NCBI RefSeq assembly: GCF_014055025.1
Contig: NZ_CP059571.1
Location: 930,001 to 994,000, forward strand
DNA from: Neisseria bacilliformis
Lineage (GTDB): Bacteria; Pseudomonadota; Gammaproteobacteria; Burkholderiales; Neisseriaceae
Length of the DNA: 64,000 nucleotides
Reading direction: 5' to 3'
Part shown: piece after piece, positions 17,197-26,139 of the stretch
Layout: each line of letters opens with the position of its first letter
Numbering within the stretch: position 1 is the stretch's first letter
The notes under the pieces: generated by a model
Databases searched by the model: none
Told to the model about the DNA's origin: nothing
The model's input: only the letters and a program-made list of their open reading frames with translations
Program-made: the position numbers and the translations under genes

Positions 17197-17787
17197 ATGA
17201 ACAAAACACTTCCCGCCTTCTGCACCGCCGCCCTGCTGCTGGCTGGTTGCGCCGGCATAAACACCGTGCCAACCCAATGGCAGCCGCCGCGCGACACCCC
17301 CGACTTCGCCGCCGACGGCCGCCTCGCCGTGCAGTCAGAGGGCAAAGGCTCGTATGCCAATTTCGACTGGACACAGAGCGGCGGCGTGCAAACCATCGAC
17401 ATCAACACCCCGCTGGGCAACACCCTCGGCCAACTGTGCCGCGACGCAGAGGGCGTGCTGGCGGTGAACGCCAAAGGCGAACGCTTCGAGGCCGCCAACG
17501 CGCAGGAGCTCAGCCGCAGCCTGCTCGGCTTCGAGCTGCCGCTGCAATATCTCGACCAATGGGCAGACGGCCGCTGGGCGGCGGGCGAGGCGCACCAAAT
17601 CACCGCCGCCGGCAGCCTGCGCCAGGCCGGCTGGGACATCGAGCGCAGCGCGCGCGAAGACGGCAGCGTGCGCACGCTTGCGATAAGCAACGGCAAACTG
17701 TCGCTGCGGCTGGTGTTCGACAGCATGAGGCCGTCTGAAAACAGCGCGGACGCCCCGAACCGCTGCGCCGCAAGGAAGCAGCCGTGA
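17197..17787 (+). CDS. lolB: Outer-membrane lipoprotein receptor LolB
   Basis: LolB accepts lipoproteins from LolA and inserts them in the outer membrane. The 196-residue precursor has a lipobox LLLAGC (Cys18), then [39 protein letters not shown] and [10 protein letters not shown], which follow the LolB beta-barrel pattern. The C-terminus MRPSENS is a translated DUS, so the original end may have been changed by DUS acquisition. It overlaps ispE by 4 bases (GTGA), as in the common lolB-ispE-prs order. Confidence 0.88.
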   Translation: MNKTLPAFCTAALLLAGCAGINTVPTQWQPPRDTPDFAADGRLAVQSEGKGSYANFDWTQSGGVQTIDINTPLGNTLGQLCRDAEGVLAVNAKGERFEAANAQELSRSLLGFELPLQYLDQWADGRWAAGEAHQITAAGSLRQAGWDIERSAREDGSVRTLAISNGKLSLRLVFDSMRPSENSADAPNRCAARKQP

Positions 17788-18641
17788 ACGCCGCGTCCGC
17801 AGCGGAACAGGCGTTTCCCGCTCCCGCCAAGCTCAACCTCGATCTGCGCATCACAGGCCGCCGCGCCGACGGTTATCACGAGTTGGAAAGCATCTTCTGC
17901 CTGATTGACTGGCAGGACACCGTATTCCTGACCCCGCGTTCAGACGGCCTGATTGTGCTGGAAAACCCCACCGACGGCCTGCTGCCCGAACAAGACCTGG
18001 CCTACCGCGCCGCCGTTGCTATGCAGCCATACGGCAAAGCAGGGCAGGGCGTTACCATCCGCCTCGACAAACGTATCCCCAGCGGCGGCGGCCTCGGCGG
18101 CGGCAGCTCCGACGCAGCCACCGTCATGCTCGCCCTCAACCGCCTGTGGCAATGCGGCCTGACACGGGCGCGGCTCATCAGCATCGGCGCGAAGCTCGGC
18201 GCGGACGTGCCGTTTTTCCTGTTCGGCCGCAACGCTTTCGCGCGCGGCATCGGCGAAAAGCTCGCCGCCATCGATGTTCCGCAACAATGGTACGTCGTCG
18301 TCAAACCGCCCGTCTGCGTTTCTACCGCCGCAATTTTTTCCCATCCGAACTTGACAAGAAATTCCGCCCCCGCCATAATGCCGACTTTCCAAAATTTGCA
18401 GCCGTTCAGAAACGACATGCAGGCTGTGGTTTTGGCGGAATATGAAGCGGTTGCCGAAGCGTATGAAACGCTCAATGCTTTCGGAGAAGCAAAAATGACA
18501 GGATCGGGTTCCTGTATATTTTTGACTTTTGCAAACGAAGAGGCCGCGCAAGCCGCGTATGAAAAAATTTCCGTTACGTATCCGTCGGCCAAATTGGCGG
18601 CAGGATTGGAGCGGCATCCGCTCTTTGATTACGCGGATTAA
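17784..18641 (+). CDS. ispE: 4-diphosphocytidyl-2-C-methyl-D-erythritol kinase
   Basis: IspE is the GHMP kinase of the non-mevalonate isoprenoid pathway. The 285-residue protein starts at a GTG overlapping the lolB stop. It shows [20 protein letters not shown] (substrate site), the ATP loop [18 protein letters not shown] (about 95-112) and [12 protein letters not shown] near the C-terminus. An inverted DUS is read in frame as PRSDGL around residue 52. The 3' third is less GC-rich than the rest. Confidence 0.95.
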   Translation: MNAASAAEQAFPAPAKLNLDLRITGRRADGYHELESIFCLIDWQDTVFLTPRSDGLIVLENPTDGLLPEQDLAYRAAVAMQPYGKAGQGVTIRLDKRIPSGGGLGGGSSDAATVMLALNRLWQCGLTRARLISIGAKLGADVPFFLFGRNAFARGIGEKLAAIDVPQQWYVVVKPPVCVSTAAIFSHPNLTRNSAPAIMPTFQNLQPFRNDMQAVVLAEYEAVAEAYETLNAFGEAKMTGSGSCIFLTFANEEAAQAAYEKISVTYPSAKLAAGLERHPLFDYAD

Positions 18642-18649
18642 ACGATATT

Positions 18650-18726
18650 TGGGGATTCGCCAAGCTGGTTAAGGCACCGGATTTTGATTCCGGCATGCGT
18701 AGGTTCGAATCCTACATCCCCAGCCA
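18650..18726 (+). tRNA. tRNA-Gln (anticodon TTG)
   Basis: The 77-nt cloverleaf has acceptor TGGGGAT/ATCCCCA, anticodon arm CCGGATTTTGATTCCGG, T arm TAGGTTCGAATCCTA and encoded CCA. First of three tandem tRNA-Gln genes. Confidence 0.95.
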
Positions 18727-18757
18727 GATTCTTAGATTTCAGATACCGAAACATCCT

Positions 18758-18834
18758 TGGGGATTCGCCAAGCTGGTTAAGGCACCGGATTTTGATTCCG
18801 GCATGCGTAGGTTCGAATCCTACATCCCCAGCCA
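18758..18834 (+). tRNA. tRNA-Gln (anticodon TTG), second copy
   Basis: Identical to the copy at 18650 over its full length, with encoded CCA; a 31-bp spacer separates them. Confidence 0.95.
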
Positions 18835-18853
18835 AAGCGGATGGGAAAGTTTT

Positions 18854-18930
18854 TGGGGATTGGCCAAGTTGGTTAAGGCACCGGATTCTGAATCCGGCAT
18901 GCGTAGGTTCGAGTCCTACATCCCCAGCCA
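18854..18930 (+). tRNA. tRNA-Gln (anticodon CTG)
   Basis: Same scaffold as the two preceding genes, with a few changes (TTGGCC in the D region, GATTCTGAATC in the anticodon arm) giving anticodon CTG. CCA is encoded. It probably arose by duplication of the TTG gene. Confidence 0.95.
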
Positions 18931-19063
18931 GTACAAAAGCGTGTGATGATGTCGCACGCTTTTGTTTTTAATGCGGAAAGCCGGTTTGATGACGGATGCG
19001 CCCGGGATAAAGGACGGCATCTTGCAGGCCGTCTGAAAAGATTATTTTGTGTTATTTTTTTGT

Positions 19064-19092
19064 TTGGCTGCCCCGTTTTTGGTGCGTATAAT
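19064..19092 (+). promoter_or_regulatory. Predicted promoter of prs
   Basis: TTGGCT (19064-19069) and a perfect TATAAT (19087-19092) with a 17-bp spacer. A start near 19099 would include both possible prs start codons. Confidence 0.65.
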
Positions 19093-19176
19093 GCCGCCCG
19101 CGCCCGCAACCCAACGACAAGGAAGCCCGCGATGTTTCCTGAGCAACACACAAACCCCGTTCCAAGCGAGAAAGAT

Positions 19177-20157
19177 ATGGCAGACAGTTTGATGGTCTTC
19201 ACCGGCAACGCCAATCCGAAATTGGCCGCCGATGTGGTAAAACATCTTGATATTTCAATCGGTAATGCCACTGTCGGCAAGTTTTCCGACGGCGAAGTGG
19301 CCGTCGAGCTTTTGGAAAACGTGCGCGGCCGCGACGTATTTGTTTTGCAGCCCACTTGTGCGCCCACCAACGACAATCTGATGGAAGTGCTCACCATGGC
19401 CGATGCCCTGAAACGCGCCTCCGCCGCACGCATCACCGCCGCCATCCCGTATTTCGGCTATGCCCGCCAAGACCGCCGCCCGCGTTCCGCCCGCGTGCCG
19501 ATTTCCGCCAAACTGGTTGCCAATATGCTGCACACCGCCGGCATCGACCGCATCCTTACCGTCGATCTGCATGCCGACCAGATTCAGGGCTTTTTCGATA
19601 TTCCTGTGGACAACATCTATGCCACGCCGATTCTGCTCAACGACGTGCAACGCCAGCAGATAGACAATCTGACCGTCGTCAGCCCCGACATCGGCGGCGT
19701 CGTCCGCGCCCGCGCAATGGCCAAGGCACTGAACGCCGATTTGGCGATTATCGACAAACGCCGCCCGAAAGCCAATGTCGCCGAAGTGATGAACGTCATC
19801 GGCGAAATCCAAGACCGTACCTGCCTGATTGTCGACGACATGATCGATACGGCAAACACGCTGTGCAAAGCCGCGTCTGCGCTGAAAGAGCGCGGTGCCA
19901 CCCGCGTGCTGGCCTACGCCACCCATCCGGTGTTTTCCGGCGAGGCCGTTTCCCGCATTGCTTCCTCCGACATCGACCAGGTTGTCGTTACCGACACTAT
20001 CCCGCTGTCGGCAGACGCGCAAGCGTGCGGCCGCATCCGCCAGGTTTCCATTGCCGGACTGCTGGCCGAAACCGTGCGCCGCATCAGCAACGAAGAATCC
20101 GTCTCATATCTTTTTAATGAAGATGTGCTGACCAACGGCGGCATGCTGCTGCCATAA
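19177..20157 (+). CDS. prs: Ribose-phosphate pyrophosphokinase
   Basis: Prs makes PRPP from ribose 5-phosphate and ATP for nucleotide, His and Trp synthesis. From the ATG at 19177 the protein is 326 residues and begins [17 protein letters not shown], as in homologues. Clear motifs are [51 protein letters not shown] and the PRPP loop [13 protein letters not shown]. An in-frame ATG at 19132 has the better Shine-Dalgarno (AAGGAA) and would add 15 residues. Gene order ispE, tRNA-Gln, prs, rplY is conserved in related bacteria. Confidence 0.96.
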   Translation: MADSLMVFTGNANPKLAADVVKHLDISIGNATVGKFSDGEVAVELLENVRGRDVFVLQPTCAPTNDNLMEVLTMADALKRASAARITAAIPYFGYARQDRRPRSARVPISAKLVANMLHTAGIDRILTVDLHADQIQGFFDIPVDNIYATPILLNDVQRQQIDNLTVVSPDIGGVVRARAMAKALNADLAIIDKRRPKANVAEVMNVIGEIQDRTCLIVDDMIDTANTLCKAASALKERGATRVLAYATHPVFSGEAVSRIASSDIDQVVVTDTIPLSADAQACGRIRQVSIAGLLAETVRRISNEESVSYLFNEDVLTNGGMLLP

Positions 20158-20254
20158 GCGGGTGTGCGCTGCGGCGCGCATCCGAAATCCTATGCCGTCT
20201 GAAACTGGTCGCGGTGGAAGACGGTTTTATCTGTTTAAACAAAGGACTTTTATC

Positions 20255-20827
20255 ATGTCATACGAATTGCAAGCTACCCTCCGCGAAGCACAGGGCACAG
20301 GTGCGAGCCGCCGCCTGCGTCGCGCCGGTCAAGTACCCGCTGTTCTGTACGGCGACAACCAGGAAGCCGTTGCCATCGCCGTAGACCACAAAACCGTGTT
20401 CTACGCGCTGGAAAAAAGCGCGTTTCATACCAGCCTGATCAAACTGACGCTGGATGGTAAAACCCAAGACGTTATCGTGCGCGATTTCCAAATCCACCCG
20501 TTCCGCCAACAGGTTGTGCACCTTGATTTCCAAGCCGTCGATCTGAACAAACCGCTGCGCCTGCGCCTGCCGGTTGCCGTGGTCAATGCCGAAAAATCCA
20601 AAGCCGTCAAACTGCAAAGCGGCCGCGTTTCCCTGCTGGCCACTACTGTGGAAGTGCTGGTCGATCCGAAAAACATCCCTTCCGCGCTCGAACTGGACTG
20701 TGCCGAAGTGGTTGCCGGCGACATTCTGCACCTCTCCGACATCAAATATCCCGAAGGCGTCAGCAGCGTCGCCCTCAAACGCGGCTCCAATCTGGCCGTT
20801 GCCACCGTTACCGGTAAAAAAGGCTGA
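20255..20827 (+). CDS. rplY: 50S ribosomal protein L25/general stress protein Ctc
   Basis: The 190-residue protein has the N-terminal 5S-rRNA-binding L25 domain (1-90; [26 protein letters not shown]) and the C-terminal CTC/TL5 beta domain (about 95-188; [18 protein letters not shown]). This is the long form of L25. AAAGGA precedes the ATG. It follows prs by about 100 bp and is closed by a strong intrinsic terminator. Confidence 0.95.
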   Translation: MSYELQATLREAQGTGASRRLRRAGQVPAVLYGDNQEAVAIAVDHKTVFYALEKSAFHTSLIKLTLDGKTQDVIVRDFQIHPFRQQVVHLDFQAVDLNKPLRLRLPVAVVNAEKSKAVKLQSGRVSLLATTVEVLVDPKNIPSALELDCAEVVAGDILHLSDIKYPEGVSSVALKRGSNLAVATVTGKKG

Positions 20828-20851
20828 TACCGCCGTTTGACCCGCAATCCG

Positions 20852-20886
20852 AATCCCGCTTGCCATAAGCGGGATTTTTATTTTTT
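20852..20886 (+). terminator. Intrinsic terminator after rplY
   Basis: AATCCCGCTTGCCATAAGCG followed by GGATTTTTATTTTTT: a GC-rich stem and a T-run. Unlike most terminators here it is not made from DUS copies. Confidence 0.9.
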
Positions 20887-21068
20887 ATACAGGCCGTCTG
20901 AAAATACGGCAACATAAGGCCGGATGCGGCAAAACAGGCATCCCGAAAGCCCCCTTGATTTTTCTCCGCCGCAATGCCATATGGCGCGAATCCGCGCGGC
21001 AGGCTTTTCAGGCCGTCTGAAAACAGCCCCAGTCTGCCGCCGCAACCAATTTGAAAGGTACTACCGAA

Positions 21069-21959
21069 ATGCAAGACCGAGATTTGAGAACCCGCTTTAT
21101 TTTTGACGGCATGCCCGTGCGCGGCCTGCACGTGCGCCTGGACGGCGTGTGGCGGCACATTGTCGGCCGCAAACACTATCCCGCCGCCATCCGCCGCGCA
21201 CTCGGCGAGTTGCTGGCTGCCGGCGCGCTGCTGTCGAGCAATTTGAAACTCGAAGGCACGCTTACCGTGCAGGTGCAGGGCAAAGGCCGTCTGAAAATGC
21301 TGGTGGTCGAGGCCACTTCCGAACACACCTGCCGCGCCACCGCACGGTGGGACGAAACCGCCCGCATCGGCGACGATGAAAGCCTGCGCAGCCTGTTGGG
21401 CGAAAACGGCATTTTCGCCATCACCGTCCAGCCCAAAGACGGCGAGCCGTGGCAGGGCATAGTTCCGCTGGAAGGCGGCGGTATCGCCCAAATGCTGACC
21501 CACTATATGCTCAACTCCGAACAGCTCGAAACCCACATCACGCTGGCTGCCGACGATCATACCGCTGCCGGACTGCTGTTGCAGCGTCTGCCCGAAGAGC
21601 GGCTTGACGAAGACGCATGGGCGCACCTTACCGCGCTGGCGGACACAGTGAAAGCAGGGGAACTGCTCGGCTTGGACGCGCCGCAGCTGCTTTACCGCCT
21701 GTTCCACGAAACCCCGCCCCGCGTTTTCGAGCCGGAGACGCTTGAATTCGCCTGCACCTGTTCGCGCGGGAAAGTCAGCGACATGCTGCTGATGCTCGGC
21801 GGCGCAGAAGTCGGCTCGGTGGTGGCCGAGCAGGGCAGCATCGAAATCGACTGCGATTTCTGCAACGAAAAATACGTGTTCGATGAAACCGATGTGAATG
21901 CCCTGTTCGGCGCAGACATCGTCCGCGCGGTAAAACAAGAGCGGCAGATTCTGCAATAA
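21069..21959 (+). CDS. hslO: Redox-regulated chaperone Hsp33
   Basis: Hsp33 is a holdase switched on by oxidation and unfolding. The 296-residue protein ends with the zinc/redox switch CTC (in EFACTCSRGK, about 236) and CDFC (about 268), the family's CxC and CxxC. The N-terminal fold shows AAGALLSSNLKLEGTLTVQ and QPKDGEPWQGIVPL. A DUS is read in frame as GRLKM near residue 77. Start chosen at 21069, with AAAGG upstream. A TTG six codons earlier is less likely. Confidence 0.94.
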   Translation: MQDRDLRTRFIFDGMPVRGLHVRLDGVWRHIVGRKHYPAAIRRALGELLAAGALLSSNLKLEGTLTVQVQGKGRLKMLVVEATSEHTCRATARWDETARIGDDESLRSLLGENGIFAITVQPKDGEPWQGIVPLEGGGIAQMLTHYMLNSEQLETHITLAADDHTAAGLLLQRLPEERLDEDAWAHLTALADTVKAGELLGLDAPQLLYRLFHETPPRVFEPETLEFACTCSRGKVSDMLLMLGGAEVGSVVAEQGSIEIDCDFCNEKYVFDETDVNALFGADIVRAVKQERQILQ

Positions 21960-22001
21960 AACAGGGCGGCACTGCCGTTCAGCTGAATGGCAGCGACAAA
22001 A

Positions 22002-22042
22002 AGGCCGTCTGAAAACCTTTAAAACGGTTTTTTCAGACGGCC
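22002..22042. terminator. DUS-pair hairpin terminator after hslO
   Basis: AAGGCCGTCTGAAAACC faces GGTTTTTTCAGACGGCCT. Confidence 0.75.
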
Positions 22043-22054
22043 TCTGCCATGGAG

Positions 22055-22153
22055 GTAGGGTATGTGGCGCAAGTTACGCACGCGGTTTCGGGTTCGTGGG
22101 AGGTGCAGATGCGTTGTGCAGCAGGGAACGCGTGCGTCGCCTCGGGACGATAC
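22055..22153. repeat. Composite GTAGGG hairpin pair
   Basis: A first hairpin GTAGGGTATGTGGCGCAAGT ending ACGCACGCGG and a second inverted unit GAACGCGTGCGTCGCCTCGG ending in ACGATAC face each other. Same layout as 40199-40307 and 51590-51693. Confidence 0.6.
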
Positions 22154-22208
22154 AGCCTGCATCAGATTCGGTATGGGCGGGAGAACAGGCCGTCTGAAAA
22201 GTGGATTT

Positions 22209-22336
22209 TATAGTGGAACAAAATAAGAGATACCCATCGTAGCTGGGCTTCAGCCCAGCTAACTTGCTATTTATCCGATATTTTGCCGGGCTAAAGCCCG
22301 GCCTACACCGAATACTTTTTATCTGTATCCACTATA
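22209..22336. mobile_element. Correia-like (CREE-like) MITE, full-length copy
   Basis: Ends TATAGTGGAACAAAATAA and, inverted, ATCTGTATCCACTATA; 128 bp. The interior has hairpins AGCTGGGCTTCAGCCCAGCT and GCCGGGCTAAAGCCCGGC. Nearly the same as 8921-9053. The rest of this gene-free stretch (21960-22477) is DUS hairpins. Confidence 0.75.
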
Positions 22337-22433
22337 TTTTTTGGCGTTGCCGAAGCTGCGTTTTCAGGCGGCCTTTGAGCGGCGCAAACCGCATGCGTGG
22401 CTGTGCCACACACCCTACTTATACAAATGTTAG

Positions 22434-22467
22434 AGGCCGTCTGAAAACGGGTTTTCAGACGGCCTCT
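22434..22467. terminator. DUS-pair terminator after proQ
   Basis: AGGCCGTCTGAAAAC facing GTTTTCAGACGGCCT, 11 bases beyond the proQ stop on the minus strand. Confidence 0.8.
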
Positions 22468-22477
22468 GTGTTTGTTT

Positions 22478-22942
22478 TTACTCGGCGGAAGAAGCGGTTT
22501 CCTGCGCGGCTTCGGGCGTTTGGCCTGCGGCCTGTTCCGGCGCGTTTGTGTCCGCTTGGGCGGTTTTCTGCGCGGCGCGGGCGGCCTGCTGTTCCAGCAT
22601 TTCCTTCATCAGCGGGTTTTGCGCGGCAACCGCCTGTTCTTCCGCGCTCACTTCGCCTTTCGGACGGTTGTTCAGATCGAAACGCTTGCCGCCGCGCACC
22701 AGCGATTTGAGGTAGCGCGGGCGGCGGCAGTGGTTGGACAGGGCGCGCATGACCAGCGCGGTATCAAACTGCGGCAGGGCGGCGGCCAGGTCTTGATCGA
22801 TGCCCAGCGCGAGTGGTTTGAACTGTTTGAACACGGCGTATTTGCCGTAGATATGGTCGGTGATCATATCGGTTTGTTTCTTTTTGCTCATGGTTTTCAC
22901 GGCGGAGGCGAGTGCCGCGCCCAGGGCGGTTTCCTGTGTCAT
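22478..22942 (-). CDS. proQ: ProQ/FinO-domain RNA chaperone
   Basis: The 154-residue protein is a minimal ProQ: a FinO domain (about 15-110) with KPLALGIDQDLAAALPQFD, SNHCRRPRYLKSLVRGGKRFDLNN and a short Ala/Gln/Glu-rich tail. It closely follows the meningococcal minimal ProQ (NMB1681), which binds many sRNAs and mRNA 3' ends. The start at 22942 is far enough from lepA for its own promoter; the two genes are divergent. Confidence 0.93.
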   Translation of the reverse strand: MTQETALGAALASAVKTMSKKKQTDMITDHIYGKYAVFKQFKPLALGIDQDLAAALPQFDTALVMRALSNHCRRPRYLKSLVRGGKRFDLNNRPKGEVSAEEQAVAAQNPLMKEMLEQQAARAAQKTAQADTNAPEQAAGQTPEAAQETASSAE

Positions 22943-23109
22943 GTTTTTATGTTCCTCAAAATCAGATGGAAGTGGCGGACAAAACGGGCGGCATTGTAGC
23001 CCAAAGGCGTGTGCGGGTTAAGTGTTTTTGCGGCCGCCGCGCCCGCTTTTCCCGCGCAAAATGCCGCTTTTTCCGTTAGAATGCGCGGCTGCCCGTTTCC
23101 CGACATTTC

Positions 23110-23141
23110 AGGCCGTCTGAAAAATATTTTTCAGACGGCCT
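23110..23141. repeat. DUS pair just upstream of lepA
   Basis: AGGCCGTCTGAAAAAT faces ATTTTTCAGACGGCCT, only 23 bases before the lepA start. If transcribed it would form a hairpin in the lepA leader. Confidence 0.7.
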
Positions 23142-23164
23142 CCAACACTGTAAAACGCTGAAAT

Positions 23165-24958
23165 ATGAAAAACATCCGCAACTTCTCCATCATCGCCCAC
23201 ATCGACCACGGCAAATCCACCCTTGCCGACCGCTTTATCCAATACTGCGGCGGCTTGGAACAGCGCGAAATGAGCACCCAAGTGCTCGACAGCATGGACA
23301 TTGAAAAAGAGCGCGGCATCACCATCAAAGCGCAAACCGCCGCGCTTAACTACAAAGCCAAAGACGGCGAAACCTATCTGCTCAACCTGATCGACACCCC
23401 CGGACACGTAGACTTTTCCTACGAAGTCTCGCGCAGCCTGTCCGCCTGCGAAGGCGCGCTGCTGGTGGTGGACGCTTCGCAGGGCGTGGAAGCGCAAACC
23501 GTTGCCAACTGCTACACGGCGATTGATTTGGGCGTGGAAGTCGTGCCTGTGCTGAACAAAATCGACCTGCCCGCCGCCGACCCCGACCGCGTGGCGCAGG
23601 AAATCGAAGACATCATCGGCATCGATGCCGTGGGCGCGGTAACCTGCTCCGCCAAAAGCGGGCTGGGCGTGGAAGACGTGCTGGAAGAAATCGTCGCCAA
23701 AATCCCCGCGCCGCAGGGCGATGCCGCCGCGCCGCTGCAAGCCGTGATTATCGACTCGTGGTTTGATAACTATGTGGGCGTGGTGATGCTTATCCGCATC
23801 AAAAACGGCAGCCTGAAACTCAAAGACAAAGTGCGCTTTATGTCCACCAAAGCCGAATCGCAGGTGGAGCAGCTTGGCGTGTTCACGCCCAAATCCGTGC
23901 AAAAACAAGAACTCAAAGCGGGCGAAGTGGGCTTTCTGATTACCGGCGTGAAAGAGCTGGGGCAGGCGAAAGTCGGCGACACCGTAACCCTTGCCGCCAA
24001 CCCCGCCGCCGAGCCGCTGCCGGGCTTCAAAGAAGTGCAAAGTCAAGTGTTCGCCGGCCTGTATCCCGTGGAAAGCCACGACTACGAAGCCCTGCGCGAC
24101 GCGCTGGAAAAACTGCAACTCAATGATGCCTCGCTGAAATTTGAACCCGAAGTGTCGCAGGCGCTGGGCTTCGGCTTCCGCTGCGGCTTTCTCGGCTTGC
24201 TGCACTTGGAAATCGTGCAAGAGCGGCTGGAACGCGAGTTTGATATGGATTTGATTACCACCGCGCCCACCGTGGTGTATGAAGTGATCCTGAAAAACGG
24301 CGAAAAAATAGACGTGGAAAACCCGTCCAAACTGCCCGACATCGGCACGATAGAAACCATTATGGAGCCGATTATCACCGCCACCATTCTCGTGCCGCAG
24401 GATTATGTGGGCAACGTGATGACCCTGTGCAACCAAAAACGCGGCGTGCAGCGCAATATGCAATACATGGGGCGGCAGGTGATGCTCACCTACGATTTGC
24501 CGATGAACGAAGTCGTTATGGACTTTTTTGACAAACTCAAATCCACCTCGCGCGGCTATGCCTCGCTGGACTACGACTTCAAAGAGTTTCAGCCCTCCGA
24601 TTTGGTGAAGCTGGACATTATGGTAAACGGCGACAAAGTGGACGCGCTCAGCCTGATTGTGCACCGCCAAACCGCCGTGCAGCGCGGGCGCGAACTCGCC
24701 AGCAAAATGCGCGAACTGATACCGCGACAAATGTTTGACATCGCCGTTCAGGCTGCCATCGGCGGGCAGATTATCGCCCGCGAAAACGTCAAAGCTCTGC
24801 GCAAAAACGTACTCGCCAAATGCTACGGCGGCGACATTACCCGTAAGAAAAAACTGTTGGAAAAACAAAAGGCAGGCAAAAAACGCATGAAACAGGTGGG
24901 GAATGTGGAGATTCCGCAGAGTGCGTTTTTGGCGATTTTGGAGATTGGGGAGAAGTGA
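23165..24958 (+). CDS. lepA: Elongation factor 4 (LepA), ribosomal back-translocase GTPase
   Basis: The 597-residue protein starts [19 protein letters not shown] with G1 (AHIDHGKST), G3 (DTPGHVDF), G4 (NKID) and switch ERGITI. The LepA-specific C-terminal domain ends [20 protein letters not shown]4 acts on stalled ribosomes and in 30S biogenesis. In many proteobacteria lepA is followed at once by lepB; here they are separated by 2.3 kb of islet. The last codons are followed directly by a foreign-dialect uptake sequence. Confidence 0.98.
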   Translation: MKNIRNFSIIAHIDHGKSTLADRFIQYCGGLEQREMSTQVLDSMDIEKERGITIKAQTAALNYKAKDGETYLLNLIDTPGHVDFSYEVSRSLSACEGALLVVDASQGVEAQTVANCYTAIDLGVEVVPVLNKIDLPAADPDRVAQEIEDIIGIDAVGAVTCSAKSGLGVEDVLEEIVAKIPAPQGDAAAPLQAVIIDSWFDNYVGVVMLIRIKNGSLKLKDKVRFMSTKAESQVEQLGVFTPKSVQKQELKAGEVGFLITGVKELGQAKVGDTVTLAANPAAEPLPGFKEVQSQVFAGLYPVESHDYEALRDALEKLQLNDASLKFEPEVSQALGFGFRCGFLGLLHLEIVQERLEREFDMDLITTAPTVVYEVILKNGEKIDVENPSKLPDIGTIETIMEPIITATILVPQDYVGNVMTLCNQKRGVQRNMQYMGRQVMLTYDLPMNEVVMDFFDKLKSTSRGYASLDYDFKEFQPSDLVKLDIMVNGDKVDALSLIVHRQTAVQRGRELASKMRELIPRQMFDIAVQAAIGGQIIARENVKALRKNVLAKCYGGDITRKKKLLEKQKAGKKRMKQVGNVEIPQSAFLAILEIGEK

Positions 24959-24960
24959 GT

Positions 24961-24979
24961 TTTCAGGCTGCCTGAAAAC
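24961..24979. repeat. Palindromic foreign-dialect uptake sequence at the islet edge
   Basis: TTTCAGGCTGCCTGAAAAC contains AGGCTGCCTGAA (AG-simDUS) on the plus strand and AGGCAGCCTGAA (AG-kingDUS) on the minus strand, overlapping. The resident dialect is AGGCCGTCTGAA. Confidence 0.75.
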
Positions 24980-25006
24980 TTGAATTGGAAAGAAAGGATT
25001 ATTTTA

Positions 25007-25729
25007 ATGATAGACCAATCTTTTATTTCTTATGCTGCTGATATTTTGGCAGATACAGATACAGGATTAAGTGGAAGTAAATTAGTTAAGTATTGTAATA
25101 AATATGCGGTTAAATATTCCGTGAGTATTCCCTATGGGGCATATCCATTTCCTAACGGTACTCCAAATAAACGTACGGTATTAAGTAAAAATTTACAGAC
25201 ATTTAAGCCTGAACAGCAATATGCTCTTATTCAGGAATTATGCAACATTCCTGAATTCGCTGATAATGAACGTGTTATTGATTTATCAAATAAATTAATT
25301 TCTCACTATCCGCAATTTGCAAAAAATACAGAATATATTCCCGAGTTTATTGAAGAAACGAGAGATTGGTTAGACAAATATCCAAAAGTGCAAAAGTATT
25401 ATCAGAGTGCATTACTTAAAAAAGATAGTGTAGGGCATTATAGAAACTCACTGGATGATTTGAGATTATCTTTTGAGATTTTTTTGAAAGAGCTTTTGCA
25501 AAATGAAAAGTCTATTGAAAATCAAAAAAGCAAGCTGGGAGTTTATTTGAATAACAAAAAAATTTCTAAGGAGATTAGAAATTCATACGTTAAAATATCC
25601 GAATTAGTAGATAATTATCAGAATAATCATATTAAACATGGTGATGGTTTTAAGGAAGTGGAAATTGATTTAATTTTTGAGCTAACAACTGTATTAATGC
25701 GCTTTTTAATTAAACTTAATGGTAGGTAA
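25007..25729 (+). CDS. Abortive-infection-like protein (AbiJ-type N-domain, Abi_C/HEPN-like C-domain)
   Basis: The 240-residue protein has two parts. The N-terminus (about 8-85: ADILADTDTGLSGSKLV, IPYGAYPF, PNKRTVLSKNLQTF, QQYALIQELC) resembles the N-terminal domains of AbiJ-type abortive-infection proteins. The C-terminus (about 150-238: SLDDLRLSFEIFLKELL, then NNHIKHGDGF) resembles the Abi C-terminal, HEPN-like fold. The usual Arg of the HEPN RNase motif (R-x4-H) is Asn here, so RNase activity is uncertain. GAAAGGA stands 8 bases before the ATG at 25007. The gene is very AT-rich in a GC-rich genome and is preceded by a foreign DUS, so it was probably acquired. A defence role is inference from family resemblance. 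Confidence 0.6.
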   Translation: MIDQSFISYAADILADTDTGLSGSKLVKYCNKYAVKYSVSIPYGAYPFPNGTPNKRTVLSKNLQTFKPEQQYALIQELCNIPEFADNERVIDLSNKLISHYPQFAKNTEYIPEFIEETRDWLDKYPKVQKYYQSALLKKDSVGHYRNSLDDLRLSFEIFLKELLQNEKSIENQKSKLGVYLNNKKISKEIRNSYVKISELVDNYQNNHIKHGDGFKEVEIDLIFELTTVLMRFLIKLNGR

Positions 25730-25788
25730 ATTATTTTTTAGATAGTATGGAAATTAAAAATGGATAATTTTATGAAAGTGAAAGAATT

Positions 25789-26058
25789 ATGAGTGGATGG
25801 GATAGTTTAAATGTTATAATTTCAGAAGGAATTGCTAGTTCAGATTATTATGATGATTGGGGTAGTGACGACGATGATTTATGTGATGAAAATGATTTCA
25901 CTTCACATATAGTAGATATGGATGAGGACAAGGAAATTCCTTCACAAACAGATCATACAAAAAAATCACTAGGACAAACAATATTTATTACCCCTAATTT
26001 AAATAATATCAGAAACGGAAAACGAATTTTTCATTCATTTGAAGAAGCGAAGCAATGA
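25789..26058 (+). CDS. Small acidic hypothetical protein, possibly shortened by a nonsense change
   Basis: The 89-residue product is strongly acidic in the middle (WGSDDDDLCDENDF) and more ordinary at the end (RNGKRIFHSFEEAKQ). After the TGA at 26056 the frame stays open for 15 codons (AKKNIGKSFTRYGDS) to a TAA at 26104. With Trp at the TGA the end would read FEEAKQWAKKNIGKSFTR, a natural helix. A 10-codon ORF at 25760 (MDNFMKVKEL) overlaps the start by ATGA and might couple translation. Same AT-rich composition as the Abi-like gene 60 bp upstream; it may be its partner. Function unknown. Confidence 0.5.
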   Translation: MSGWDSLNVIISEGIASSDYYDDWGSDDDDLCDENDFTSHIVDMDEDKEIPSQTDHTKKSLGQTIFITPNLNNIRNGKRIFHSFEEAKQ

Positions 26059-26139
26059 GCTAAAAAAAATATTGGGAAATCATTTACTAGGTATGGTGAT
26101 TCATAATTCATTGAAAAATAACATATTGTTTTCAAAATC

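Noticed and set aside
18943-19176. Longer prs frame starting at 18943
   Set aside because: It begins in the sequence just after tRNA-Gln and lies before the predicted promoter; homology starts at 19177.
22264-22710. Open frame running from the Correia-like element into proQ
   Set aside because: It begins in the repeat and continues antisense to proQ.
23108-24868. 586-residue open frame antisense to lepA
   Set aside because: His/Gly/Phe-rich shadow of a conserved gene; no domain.
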